Positions 1-8,237 of a DNA stretch of 10,697 nt are shown here, in pieces. A program made the translations under genes and the position numbers. Below the pieces are notes generated by a model. It saw only the letters and a program-made list of their open reading frames with translations. It did no database searches and was not told the origin of the DNA. This DNA is from Paraglomus occultum. Its lineage: Eukaryota > Glomeromycota > Glomeromycetes > Paraglomerales > Paraglomeraceae. How positions within the stretch are numbered: position 1 is the first letter of the stretch; each line of letters starts with the position of its first letter. The stretch spans positions 1-10,697 of the forward strand of contig CAJVPJ010001300.1 in the NCBI GenBank assembly GCA_910592205.1. The letters are read 5' to 3'.

Positions 1-314
1 GGATTTTTTAAGGTTATTCAAATTATTCTGTACTACATGCAGATCACGGTAAAAGCGGCGGATAAATACTCGATTATGTAATTCGTGGCAGTCAGTTTAT
101 TTCTGTATGATATTAATATGTCCATACAGGACGAAAATTGAAATTTAAATTTGTGTAATCTACATACAGTTTGTTCGGTAATGTAGCAAATTAAAATAAC
201 AGAAGTAAAATACGATAACTATGTCGGAACCGTTTTGGGAATTCACTTACAGAGAGCTTACAAAATTATGGACATGAATAAAAAAGTCTCTTTATGAGAT
301 TCATGAAAGCGAAG

Positions 315-352
315 CCAACCGCGGGCGGCACGTAAAAATAGTACGCGGTTGG
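315..352. repeat. Perfect 9-bp inverted repeat with 20-base loop
   Basis: CCAACCGCG at 315-323 is matched by its exact reverse complement CGCGGTTGG at 344-352, with 20 bases between. The GC-rich arms stand out in AT-rich surroundings. Possible roles are a regulator-binding dyad or an element end; nothing decides between them. Confidence 0.55.
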
Positions 353-363
353 TACGACGACAG

Positions 364-447
364 TCAACCAATCAGTGAATGGGATTTGACTACAGTTGAT
401 ACGAAAACGAAAACCATAATCAACCAATTAATGAATGGATGTGACTA
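364..447. repeat. Imperfect direct repeat, two copies of about 28 bases
   Basis: Copy 1 (364-392) and copy 2 (420-447) share TCAACCAAT, then TGAATGG and TGACTA in the same order, differing by a few substitutions and one inserted G. The copy starts are 56 bases apart. Each copy contains a CCAAT sequence. Confidence 0.6.
368..375 (+). promoter_or_regulatory. CCAAT box (CCAATCAG)
   Basis: CCAATCAG matches the known binding consensus of the fungal CCAAT-binding (HAP/NF-Y) complex. A weaker CCAATTA lies in the second repeat copy near 424. The regulated gene is not visible, since the nearest gene here (the minus-strand kinase-like gene) ends toward this region. Confidence 0.3.
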
Positions 448-923
448 TGGCCCCATTCCAATATAAGAACTAATCTAACACAAATAAAGAAAATAAACCT
501 CTTTCAACGTTCCACAAACGCAATAACACATTATACATTCTGAAGTTGAAAGTCATTATAAAAGTATAGTATGAGATTGTGAAATTCGACGCCGATGTGG
601 ATAAAATCGATGCGCCACGTCATCGGTTGTGATTGAGGGTCGATATAGCATGTTGATGTTAATGTGGAAAAGAGAATAATGTACGATAATAATTCCGAGT
701 AAATTGTGAATTTACTTAGTATTTTCTTGTCTTTTTCTCGTGTTACAAGTCGTATGCCTTTCGCTCCACAATATCATGGTATCAAATTTAAGAATGGCGC
801 CCTTCTGTTAGAGACATTCTGTACATTTTCATTGAAACATTGCTCAACGAGTCGGAACTCAATGTTGCTGTTTTGAAGTATAGCAAAGACAATATCAACA
901 GGCAAAGAGTGTAAACATGTTAT

Positions 924-934
924 TTTATTTTATT
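924..934 (-). terminator. Tandem AATAAA poly(A) signals of the kinase-like gene
   Basis: On the minus strand two overlapping AATAAA hexamers lie about 55-65 bases past the stop codon at 988-990, in the right place for 3'-end processing. The stretch is also a low-complexity A/T run, so a chance occurrence is possible. Confidence 0.45.
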
Positions 935-987
935 TTTTTTTTGCTCATCAAACTCGTAGAGACAAAAAAAACCAAAACACCCCAACT

Positions 988-2320
988 TCATGAAACATGA
1001 TAAATGGTATCCCATAATTTTTCTCTGGACAACACAATTGTTTCAATATATCTATAAATTTTCTCTGTACTTGGACGCTTATTAGGATCAGCTGAACAAC
1101 ATAGCCTGGCTAGTCGTTTGTATTCTTGTGGTGCTGAATCAGGTATTGATGGTCGTAGTCCATCCATAATATCATGTATTAAGCTTGTATCAAACTGTCT
1201 ATCTCTAAATGGTGGTTCACCAGTGGCCATCAAATACATAATGATACCAAAAGAATATACGTCTGATTTCTGAGTAAATTTGCAAGTATGAAAAACTTCT
1301 GGTGCAGTAAAGATTGAAACCCTTTGAATAGTTGAATTTTGTTGAGGTAAATTTGCCAATTTGGAAAACCCAAAATTGCATATACGTGGGGTATGGTTAA
1401 TATCTAAGATTATGTTTCTGCCATGGAGATTACAATGAATTAATCCTGCATGATGAACAATCCACAGATTAAGTGCAATTTTTTTCAAACACTGTAATTT
1501 CTCCCTCCATGTCATGTCATTGATATTTTGATCCAGATAATGCAAGAGATTACCATTTCTAGCATATTGCATAACAATCATGTAGTTTTCTGTTACTGGG
1601 TCTTGTGTAACTCCATAAATTTGAAGTAAACTACTAGGACATTTTGCATGGTTTAATTTGGCATGATTTCTGACCTATCAAGTATTAGTATGTAAATAAA
1701 TACAGTGTCAGATTAAATCACTTTAACTAATAATATCAATGATTGCTTACCTCATTGATAAATAATTCCAGTGTCTGATCATTACTCTTAAACCGCTTTA
1801 GCACAACAGTTACTGAAATATTAGTATGCCCTGTTTCTGAATATCTATACTTGGCAGTATAGACTGTTCTGTAACTGCCAGATGCAATCTCTTTGAGCTT
1901 ATAAAAATTAGTATATTGCATATCCTCTAGACGTCCATAACGTTTCCTGATTTGTTCTATTAGACAACGTATGTCATTGTGGAAAACTAGATAGTATGCT
2001 TGTGTAAATGGCTCTTGGGTAATTCCAACTATCCAAACATTGTCAGGTGATAATATATCTGGATATTTGTTAATTAGCTATTTGAGTAATAAACACAATT
2101 GAATCAATCATCAATCAACAAGTTGGAATACTGCATGCTCGTTTACATAGAAAATAATTACCTGATAAAGTGACTGAGAATCAGTTATTGTTATCTGCTT
2201 GAGTGACACTTCTTTCTCTATTGGTATTAACCATCCACCTGCTGTTGGTTCTAATACTAACCATTTTGCTACAAGTGTACATCCATGCTGTAATGATGTC
2301 ATTCCTTGCACATTACTCAA
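988..2320 (-). CDS. Still-open 3' part: third N-lobe-like unit and pseudokinase domain
   Basis: Downstream of the in-frame TGA the frame stays open over exons 2320-2162, 2077-1751 and 1674-988, and the Met codon at 2320-2318 could serve as a start. This part would encode 390 residues. It carries the motif VGITQEP...YYLV, which mimics kinase strands beta4-beta5, and then the complete pseudokinase fold: glycine-loop remnant ASGSY, VVLK lysine, IYGVTQDP, HCNLHGRN, NFG, APEV, SDVYSFG and DPNKRPS. The second metal-site asparagine (Asn582 in full-length numbering) is kept, while both catalytic aspartates are lost. ATP binding is possible and phosphotransfer is not expected. Whether it is translated alone is unknown; a Met after the stop proves nothing. 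Confidence 0.5.
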
Positions 2321-2338
2321 TTGGGAATATTCTATCCA

Positions 2339-2341
2339 TCA
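2339..2341 (-). other. In-frame TGA in exon 2 of the kinase-like gene
   Basis: Exon 2 starts at 2617 and codon 93 of it is TGA at 2341-2339. The frame is coding-like on both sides: NWTTGN upstream, WIEYSQL directly after. The related unit earlier in the same protein reads DAYLEWIPF, so the stop sits where that unit has Glu. No credible donor/acceptor pair removes it while keeping frame. Confidence 0.8.
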
Positions 2342-3391
2342 TATATAAGCATCATCTTCATCTTCCATATTTTCCCATGATTTCATAATAAATGAATCCA
2401 ATGACATGTTGCCAGTAGTCCAATTAAAAGGTCTTGGTGCTTTACATTTGAAACAGAATGCATTTATCTCAAGGTTGAATTGACATGTGCATGCCAGACA
2501 TAATCCACGCTCATGATATTCCTTTACCAGAAAATACTTTTGTGCACGTGCTTTGTATGTGATTCCAATGGTAGTCCAAACATCTGTTGTAAGAATATCT
2601 GGATGATCATCACATAACTAGTGAAAATCACACATGAGTCAATATATATTGAAAACATTAATATTAGCATATTTGTAGTTGATATTCACCTTATTATAAT
2701 CTAAATCATCTGCCTCATCCACTGTCTCAAGTGGGTACAATATAGTCCCCGCCTGAGTAGGTAAACCTTGTAAGCCATGTTCAATACAATCAAATGGGAT
2801 CCATTCTAAATAAGCGTCATTTGCAGAGAGTGTTTGTAATTGAGATTTCTTAATAAGCTTGTCAAGCTGTTTACTATTACTGGTCCATTCATTGGATAAC
2901 GCTTTACATCCACAAATACACCACACAGGACTACATCGTAGTACTCCGCATGTGCAGCAAAATCCATACCGAGAATAACAATAATAAAAGGGCTCATGAG
3001 CAGCCATGTAATGTATGCCGTTATACTCGGTGAATCCAATTATGAGTCTGTTGCGTCCGCTAAGCCATTTGGAATATCGTTTAAATTGACTGACGTTAAT
3101 TTTGCACTCGCGCGTCGGAAGTGAGTATATTCTTGCAAACTCACTCACGAGTGTTGATGTACATTCTTCGATACTTCCAAGTGAAACTAGCACCATCGAC
3201 GTTGTATCAACTCTGCCAATATGCCTTTTGTTGCGAAGAGTGTAAGGATTTGGTGTGCGGCGAGTAGCGTTATAAACAGTGGCAATTCGAGTCGCTCTAA
3301 TGTCGGAAACTTGTGAACCAGGAATCCACATAAGTTCATGTTTAGTTTCTGAGGAGGCTTGCACCAACTTGTCAAGTGCTGGACTACGCAT

Positions 3392-4240
3392 CCTTAACCG
3401 TGTCGGTTTGAAAAATTCAAATGAGACAAGATTTCAACCTTTGTTACATCGTCACAAACTTTTATGCACCATCACGTAATGACATTATGCCGCATAATGG
3501 CAACCATAGTAGCACAATAGTATTGAATTTATACCTGCTTTCGTTATGAAATGACTATGAATCCTGGTAACAGGCAACCGTAATAGTAATTTTCTGTGGA
3601 GCACACCATGAGCGGAATCACATCTAACATTTTCTTTACAATAGATTAACGTTTAATCTCTAATGCTCATAAATATAAATGATGCCTCACTTGCTTTTCT
3701 GGTGATTATGTATAGTACTGTTCAAATAGTCAAGAATAAGCAAAGCGAGGTACTACGGCTATCAAAGAATCCGTAATTCCACGTTCCAGTTTTAAAGGCT
3801 AACAATAATTAAGTTAATGTTATTATATTATTAGGGTGACATTACTATATTTTCGCTTCTCTACATGCTATTTACGTGCTGTGCTTAAAATGCCATATTG
3901 AAATAATTGAGTAACACTAGTGAAAAAACAAGACACTTGCCATAATTTCCGAGTTCATTAAATTAATGCAATTATCGGCTCATTGCAGGTAAAAAGAGAA
4001 TTCTAACAAATTCTTTTAAAACGTTTGGAAATCACTGCCGAAATAAAAAACTAGTCTCCCTTATCGTCTGATGAAGATAATAGAAGAGAATGCGATATCA
4101 GATATCAGATATATACAAATTGCAATTCCAGCAAATTTGGATAGAAAAGGAAATTTTGTGACTGGTTACTGATTCTCCCACACAGATTTTTTATCTTGCG
4201 GCCGGCCAGCCTAACACAAGTGTTGCGAAAAAGGTTTCAA
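3392..4240. other. Divergent intergenic region, shared upstream DNA
   Basis: It separates the kinase-like gene (left, minus) and the YPP1-type gene (right, plus), and must hold both promoters. I see no coding exon, tRNA or mobile element. Visible structures are a 17-bp near-palindrome, a 13-bp AT palindrome near 3956 and a short GATATCA tandem at 4094-4114. A CAG|GTAAAA at 3986 and a CCAG at 4209 could bound a 5'-UTR intron of the YPP1-type gene, which is unproven. Confidence 0.55.
3483..3499. promoter_or_regulatory. 17-bp palindrome upstream of the kinase-like gene
   Basis: CATTATGC at 3483-3490 is mirrored exactly by GCATAATG at 3492-3499 around a single central C. It lies about 92 bases upstream of the minus-strand start codon at 3391. 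Such a dyad suits a dimeric regulator, but no known site is recognised. Confidence 0.35.
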
Positions 4241-7200
4241 ATGACAAATTCGACAAAGGCCGCTCTTAAAGAAAAAGAACTTGATACGGCGAGGTGCAAA
4301 GGTAATTAATTACGGTATTACTCGCCCGTGATAATATGGGGCGAACGGGTAGAATAATGGCTCGGAAGGAAGTTACATTCAATAACCTGTGCTTTCAACT
4401 TTTCTCAAATTAGGAAACTGGAATGAGATTCCTGAACTTGCACGCAAGTATAAAAAGCATAATCCCGACGGAGTAGGTTAGAATTCTCGGTTTACTGTTT
4501 GCTAGTAATACCCTCATTTGTTATACAAAACGTAACAAGTTCTTGATCCTGCCGCAACCTAAATAGTACTGGAACAGACGGCACTGGCAGAATATGAACT
4601 AGTTCAAGCAATTCAGAAAAAAGAAAAAGCAAACTTCTCCCCTTCGGCCTATGACGGTGATGGCCCAGACTATATAACGATGCCTCCCATTATTGACGAG
4701 AGCGGGATTACGGACAGTGTATTTGCCAGGCTCGAAAATGCCAAAGCTAGAACTCATGATGCTAACAAAGATGTAATACTTTGATTTAAGTGAGAGAATA
4801 GCCGATAGGCAAAAGTCTGTTGAACTACTAACGGACTTGATCTGACTGAAATAGTACACCTTTACAGTGCTTGGTCGCGCTTTGTTTGTGGTTGGAAAGT
4901 ACAAGGAATGTTTAGAAACTTTGAATGTCCTGCGTGCACCTACAAGGCCATCTATTGGTTATAACTTTGTATTGCTCCTCCAGAAGCTAATTGTCAAAGG
5001 CTAGTTGAGATCACTGGTATATCTTTGTTTGCTAAACTTGTTGTATGCGTAAGATTAATGATTTACCCGTCTACCACCCGTTAGGAATGGCGCTCGAATT
5101 AACTGGAGATGTTGAAGGTGCCGCTAAATGTTACGACGAAGTTATTCAGCAGGTAGTCCAGCAGCCAGGCGAGAAATACGATCAAGTAATGTATTGGACG
5201 GAGGAGGCGTTATATCGATCTTCGTTGCTTAATGTGAGACTCGGGTAAGGTGTCGGCGAATGTGTTGGTTTTGAGTATACTTTTCCCAGTGCTAATTGTG
5301 TCTGATGAATCATGGTTTTGTAGAAATGTCGGTGCTGCACTTCGATCTTTTCGTACTTACCAGGCCTATGCGGCCACGTGGGGTTCGTTTAGGATCAACA
5401 AGAGAGCTGTAATATTTAGGCATTTTATCAAGTTTCTCTCAAAGATCTACAATACGAATGAATACGTTCCCCCAAATGATGATTATCCATCCGTTGGATC
5501 AAAGTATTTATATTACACGAATTCCTGATCTTTTTATTTTCCTTATTGCCTCATTTTTAACAAGTCATTTGTCAATTAGCGACCAACAAAGTTCATCTGC
5601 TCCGCGCACGTTCCGTCAAGAATTGACCGAACTACATTCGCTTTACGAAAATGTTCTTTATCAAATAGTCAAGTTTCCTCAAGCAGGAGAAGTCAACTGG
5701 AGAGTACTCGAAATGGTGGATCAGATAATGTCGGACTGGATTCTGCTGGGGGGTGGAACCATAGCGGAAATTCGAGGAGTTGTTGAGGTTCGTAATCGTT
5801 ATAACATACGTTGGTTTTTTATTCAATGTCGTTGATATGCTTATCATCCGAATATCAAACACGCAACCAGATGCTGTATCGAGCAGCAAAGAAAACTTTC
5901 CATTCACCCCAAATTATGCGGCACTTGGTTAATTCTTTGATTGCATTGGGTGAATACGATGAGGCGGCTTTGGCGCTTGATGCATATATTGCATTGGTAG
6001 AAAAGGCCAAGGAGACTCACTTGGAAGAAATCGAGCGTAAGCTACATCATGCAGAATCTTCAGCGAAAAAGTTTTGTGAGATTGAAAATCCAAGCGACGT
6101 CATTCAGACAATATTAAGGGGTGTTTACCTAACGGCAAAACATCTTAACAAGGTAAATTTTTTTGGTTGATATCGAATTTTCGTTGGGTAGTGGACACGT
6201 TGTCTGCAAAATATCAATGGATATATCTATGATAAGTTATCCCCGTTGCACAACTGCGTCTAATAATATCTTGCTGATCTTATTATATTGTCTTAGCCAA
6301 AGGAAGCATTGCAATATGCGCAGAAGGCTGTAGAGATTTCTGAAGAAGCGTCCATAACTGATGATGAGCTTTTGGCATATGTATGGAGATGTGTTGGCAT
6401 TGCTCACAGCGTAGCTGCTCGTGAAGGTACATAAACAGATTGTATAGATATTGTTTCGACGGTTGAATAAGCATCGCGCGACATACACGCTCATTATACT
6501 TTTTTTTTGTCTCGTCAAAAAGAACTTGATCCCGATAAGAGACCTGGCCTCTATGAGGAGGCAGTATCCGCACTCCAGAAATCAATAGAATTAGACCCAG
6601 AGTCTATCGAGTCGTTATATCAATTAGCACTAGCATGTGCGATAACACGCGACATAAGACTAGCAATCTCTACCATCCAAAAGGCTTTACGCATCGATGA
6701 CAAGAACATTCCATGTTGGCATCTCTTGGCACTTTCGTTCTCTGCACAAAAAAATATTCAGAGTGCGTTAACGGCATGCGAGCTTGGTGCCAAAGATTCC
6801 GACTGGGAAACGACCGACTCTCCTGCCGAGGTCTTGATTGCCGCAGGAAATGACGATGGGGACGAATTCTTTAGTTTGAAGATGACTCAAAATGCATTAC
6901 AAGAACTCGTGAATGGGCCGGATGCGGCTCTACAGAATCGAGAGAGTTTGTTTACATTGTATGGAAGGGTATTTCCTGATGGTGGCATTTCTCCTTATGA
7001 AACGAGCAGCATTCGCAAGCGTGATGTGAATGAAGACACAATTAATTCATCTATGAGGCCTCCAGGAAGTACACGCAGCACTCGCAGTTATTCGAATAGT
7101 AAAAGAGAAGTCGCGGATGATACCATGTCAGCTGTGGCAAATAGAGATAAATTAGGTAGGGTTTTCCATAATCCTTACAACACGTATGGTTTCTTTTGTA

Positions 7201-8028
7201 TTTCATTTTCAAAATGTAAACCTTAATGTTTATGTAGACGTTCCGAAAGCGACTTATGCAACCTCCATCTCATCAAAAAATTCCGCCGGATCAGGTATTG
7301 GTCAGAGCCCCACTCCAACTATAAGTGGCATTGTTTCCGCAAAATCTATCGTGGGTGCTAGCTCTATCTCTCGTCCAACAGCAAGAATACGTCAACGACG
7401 GCAAAGATCGGCTAAAGAGCTGGTAACGCTGTGGTTATCGACTGCTTCATCATTTAGAAGGCAAGATGATCTCGGGGAAACGCTAAAAGCCATACAGAAC
7501 GCTGAAGAGATCGATGGTGCAAACCCAGATGTTTGGTGTCAAGTAAGTATGACATTGAGAATAAATAAAGTTACAAGTTGTGTTTCTCCCGGCAAATAAT
7601 TAACTCTTGTCTCTCGCATGTATAGTTTGGCCTCCTTCAATTTGTTCAAGAAAATTATGACAAGGCTATTTCTGCTTTTCATAAAGCTATTTCAATAGAT
7701 GCACAGCACGTCCCAAGCTTGGTGCATCTAGCCCGAACGTATATCCAGACTGGCGATATTGAAATGGCAGAGGGTGTGCTCGAAAGTGTAACCAAAGGGA
7801 ATGGGTGGGACTGCGCAGAAGCATGGTAAGTCCTCGATTTGTCTAGTTATAACCCTGCTTTGAAAGCTATTAACGAGCTTGCTTTTAATTTGTTAAAGGT
7901 ATTTCCTTGGCAACGTCTTTGAGACAACAAATCGCATCGAACGTGCCAAAAAGTGCTTATGGTACGCTCTGGATTTGGAATCAACCAAACCCGTCAGACC
8001 ATTTAGCGTTTTACCCAGATGCCTTTGA
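4241..8028 (+). CDS. ypp1: Ypp1/TTC7-type TPR protein, PI4-kinase complex scaffold
   Basis: Ypp1 (TTC7 in animals) works with the membrane anchor Efr3 to recruit the PI4-kinase Stt4 to the plasma membrane. Thirteen exons: 4241-4301, 4414-4476, 4567-4772, 4855-4999, 5085-5244, 5324-5503, 5580-5787, 5871-6152, 6297-6426, 6523-7155, 7238-7542, 7626-7825, 7899-8028. They total 2703 bases, 900 residues. The ATG at 4241 is the first after an in-frame TAG. The N-terminus carries ARCKGNWNEIPELARKY, typical of the family; helical TPR-like repeats fill about 85-435, clear TPRs lie near 436-570, a Ser/Thr/Arg-rich probably disordered linker at about 633-745, and more TPRs at 746-890. The C-terminal KKCLWYALDLE and RPFSVLPR motifs are characteristic. 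Phase continuity holds at every join. Intron 4 needs a GC donor, and the exon 10 acceptor (AAAAAG) is weak after a strong T run. The exon 7 acceptor could alternatively be 12 bases later. Confidence 0.9.
5000..5084 (+). other. GC-AG intron (intron 4 of the YPP1-type gene)
   Basis: Exon 4 ends in codons for LQKLIVK plus G, followed by GCTAGT, and the acceptor TTAG precedes GA ATG GCG. Joining gives KGMALELTGD, as in related proteins. Reading through gives GGC TAG, a stop. The nearby GT sites (4993, 5004 and 5016) either delete the conserved residues or retain the stop. A branch-like GCTAAAC lies near 5031. Confidence 0.65.
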
Positions 8029-8130
8029 TTTATCAATTCTCTCTCTACGGACTCTTTTCCTCCTTCTCTTCCCTCCCACACTACCGAAATCATTTGATTT
8101 GTATATAGAAAATCAACTCAAAACCGGTTA

Positions 8131-8136
8131 TTTATT
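8131..8136 (-). terminator. AATAAA poly(A) signal of SWD1
   Basis: The minus strand reads AATAAA about 100 bases past the SWD1 stop codon at 8238-8240. Confidence 0.45.
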
Positions 8137-8177
8137 TTCTGGGGGCCAAACATTGTGTTTCAAATAGAAAATTTTTT

Positions 8178-8183
8178 AATAAA
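8178..8183 (+). terminator. AATAAA poly(A) signal of the YPP1-type gene
   Basis: AATAAA lies about 150 bases past the stop at 8026-8028. It is the clearest plus-strand signal before the SWD1 coding region begins. Confidence 0.45.
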
Positions 8184-8237
8184 GGATTATAGAGAACTTA
8201 ATATTGCATTCTATACATATGTGATAATTTTTATGAC

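Larger units (their letters stand above)
1..987. other. Left intergenic region, no gene recognised
   Basis: No reading frame of useful length or recognisable protein is present on either strand. The right part (from about 900) is the 3' flank of the minus-strand kinase-like gene, with a T-rich run on the plus strand. The middle part holds an inverted repeat, an imperfect direct repeat and CCAAT boxes, so it could include a promoter of a gene outside the window. I found no tRNA-like or rRNA-like sequence. Confidence 0.6.
988..3391 (-). pseudogene. Kinase-like gene: three degenerate N-lobe units plus pseudokinase domain, interrupted by an in-frame TGA
   Basis: Four exons are read as 3391-2690, 2617-2162, 2077-1751 and 1674-988, joined by introns of 72, 84 and 76 bases, all GT-AG and all phase 0. 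They spell 723 codons. Codon 327 (2341-2339) is TGA, lying between recognisable NWTTGN and WIEY motifs. The start at 3391 is the first ATG after an in-frame TGA. Units in order: a degenerate N-lobe (about 20-132); a Cys cluster (145-162) with a second N-lobe-like unit (195-268); a CxxC-x11-CxxC zinc ribbon (274-292), NWTTGN (299-304) and a third N-lobe-like unit (328-417); a full kinase fold (about 444-706). The kinase has VVLK Lys480, Glu495, APE 619-621 and KRP, but HCN replaces HRD (Asn577) and NFG replaces DFG (Asn595). This layout is typical of the expanded glomeromycete kinase families. It is best read as a pseudokinase gene, probably decaying; a single-base assembly error at the TGA is the main alternative. 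Confidence 0.75.
8029..8237. other. Convergent 3' region between the YPP1-type gene and SWD1
   Basis: This 209-base AT-rich stretch holds the 3' untranslated regions of two genes transcribed toward each other. The poly(A) signals of the two genes cross within it. No other gene is seen. Confidence 0.7.

Noticed and set aside
221-277. Short plus-strand frame starting ATGTCGGAACCG
   Set aside because: It stops after 18 codons, with no donor site to extend it and no recognisable protein.
774-902. Minus-strand open frame ending in TGA at 774, with protein-like composition
   Set aside because: About 43 codons from 902, and its upstream continuation runs into a low-complexity A-rich stretch. No acceptor joins it to the kinase-like gene, whose stop at 988 is well placed, and no family is recognised.
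2162-2617. Readthrough or selenocysteine decoding of the TGA
   Set aside because: There is no CTA after the TGA to promote readthrough, kinases have no selenocysteine at this place, and nothing suggests a selenoprotein system.
4198-4207. GC-rich GCGGCCGGCC run before the YPP1-type start
   Set aside because: It is an isolated short palindrome with no matching partner or recognised site, so chance is likely.
5045-5084. Separate start at ATG 5045 for the YPP1-type gene
   Set aside because: It lies inside intron 4; the frame upstream continues the same protein family through exons 1-4.
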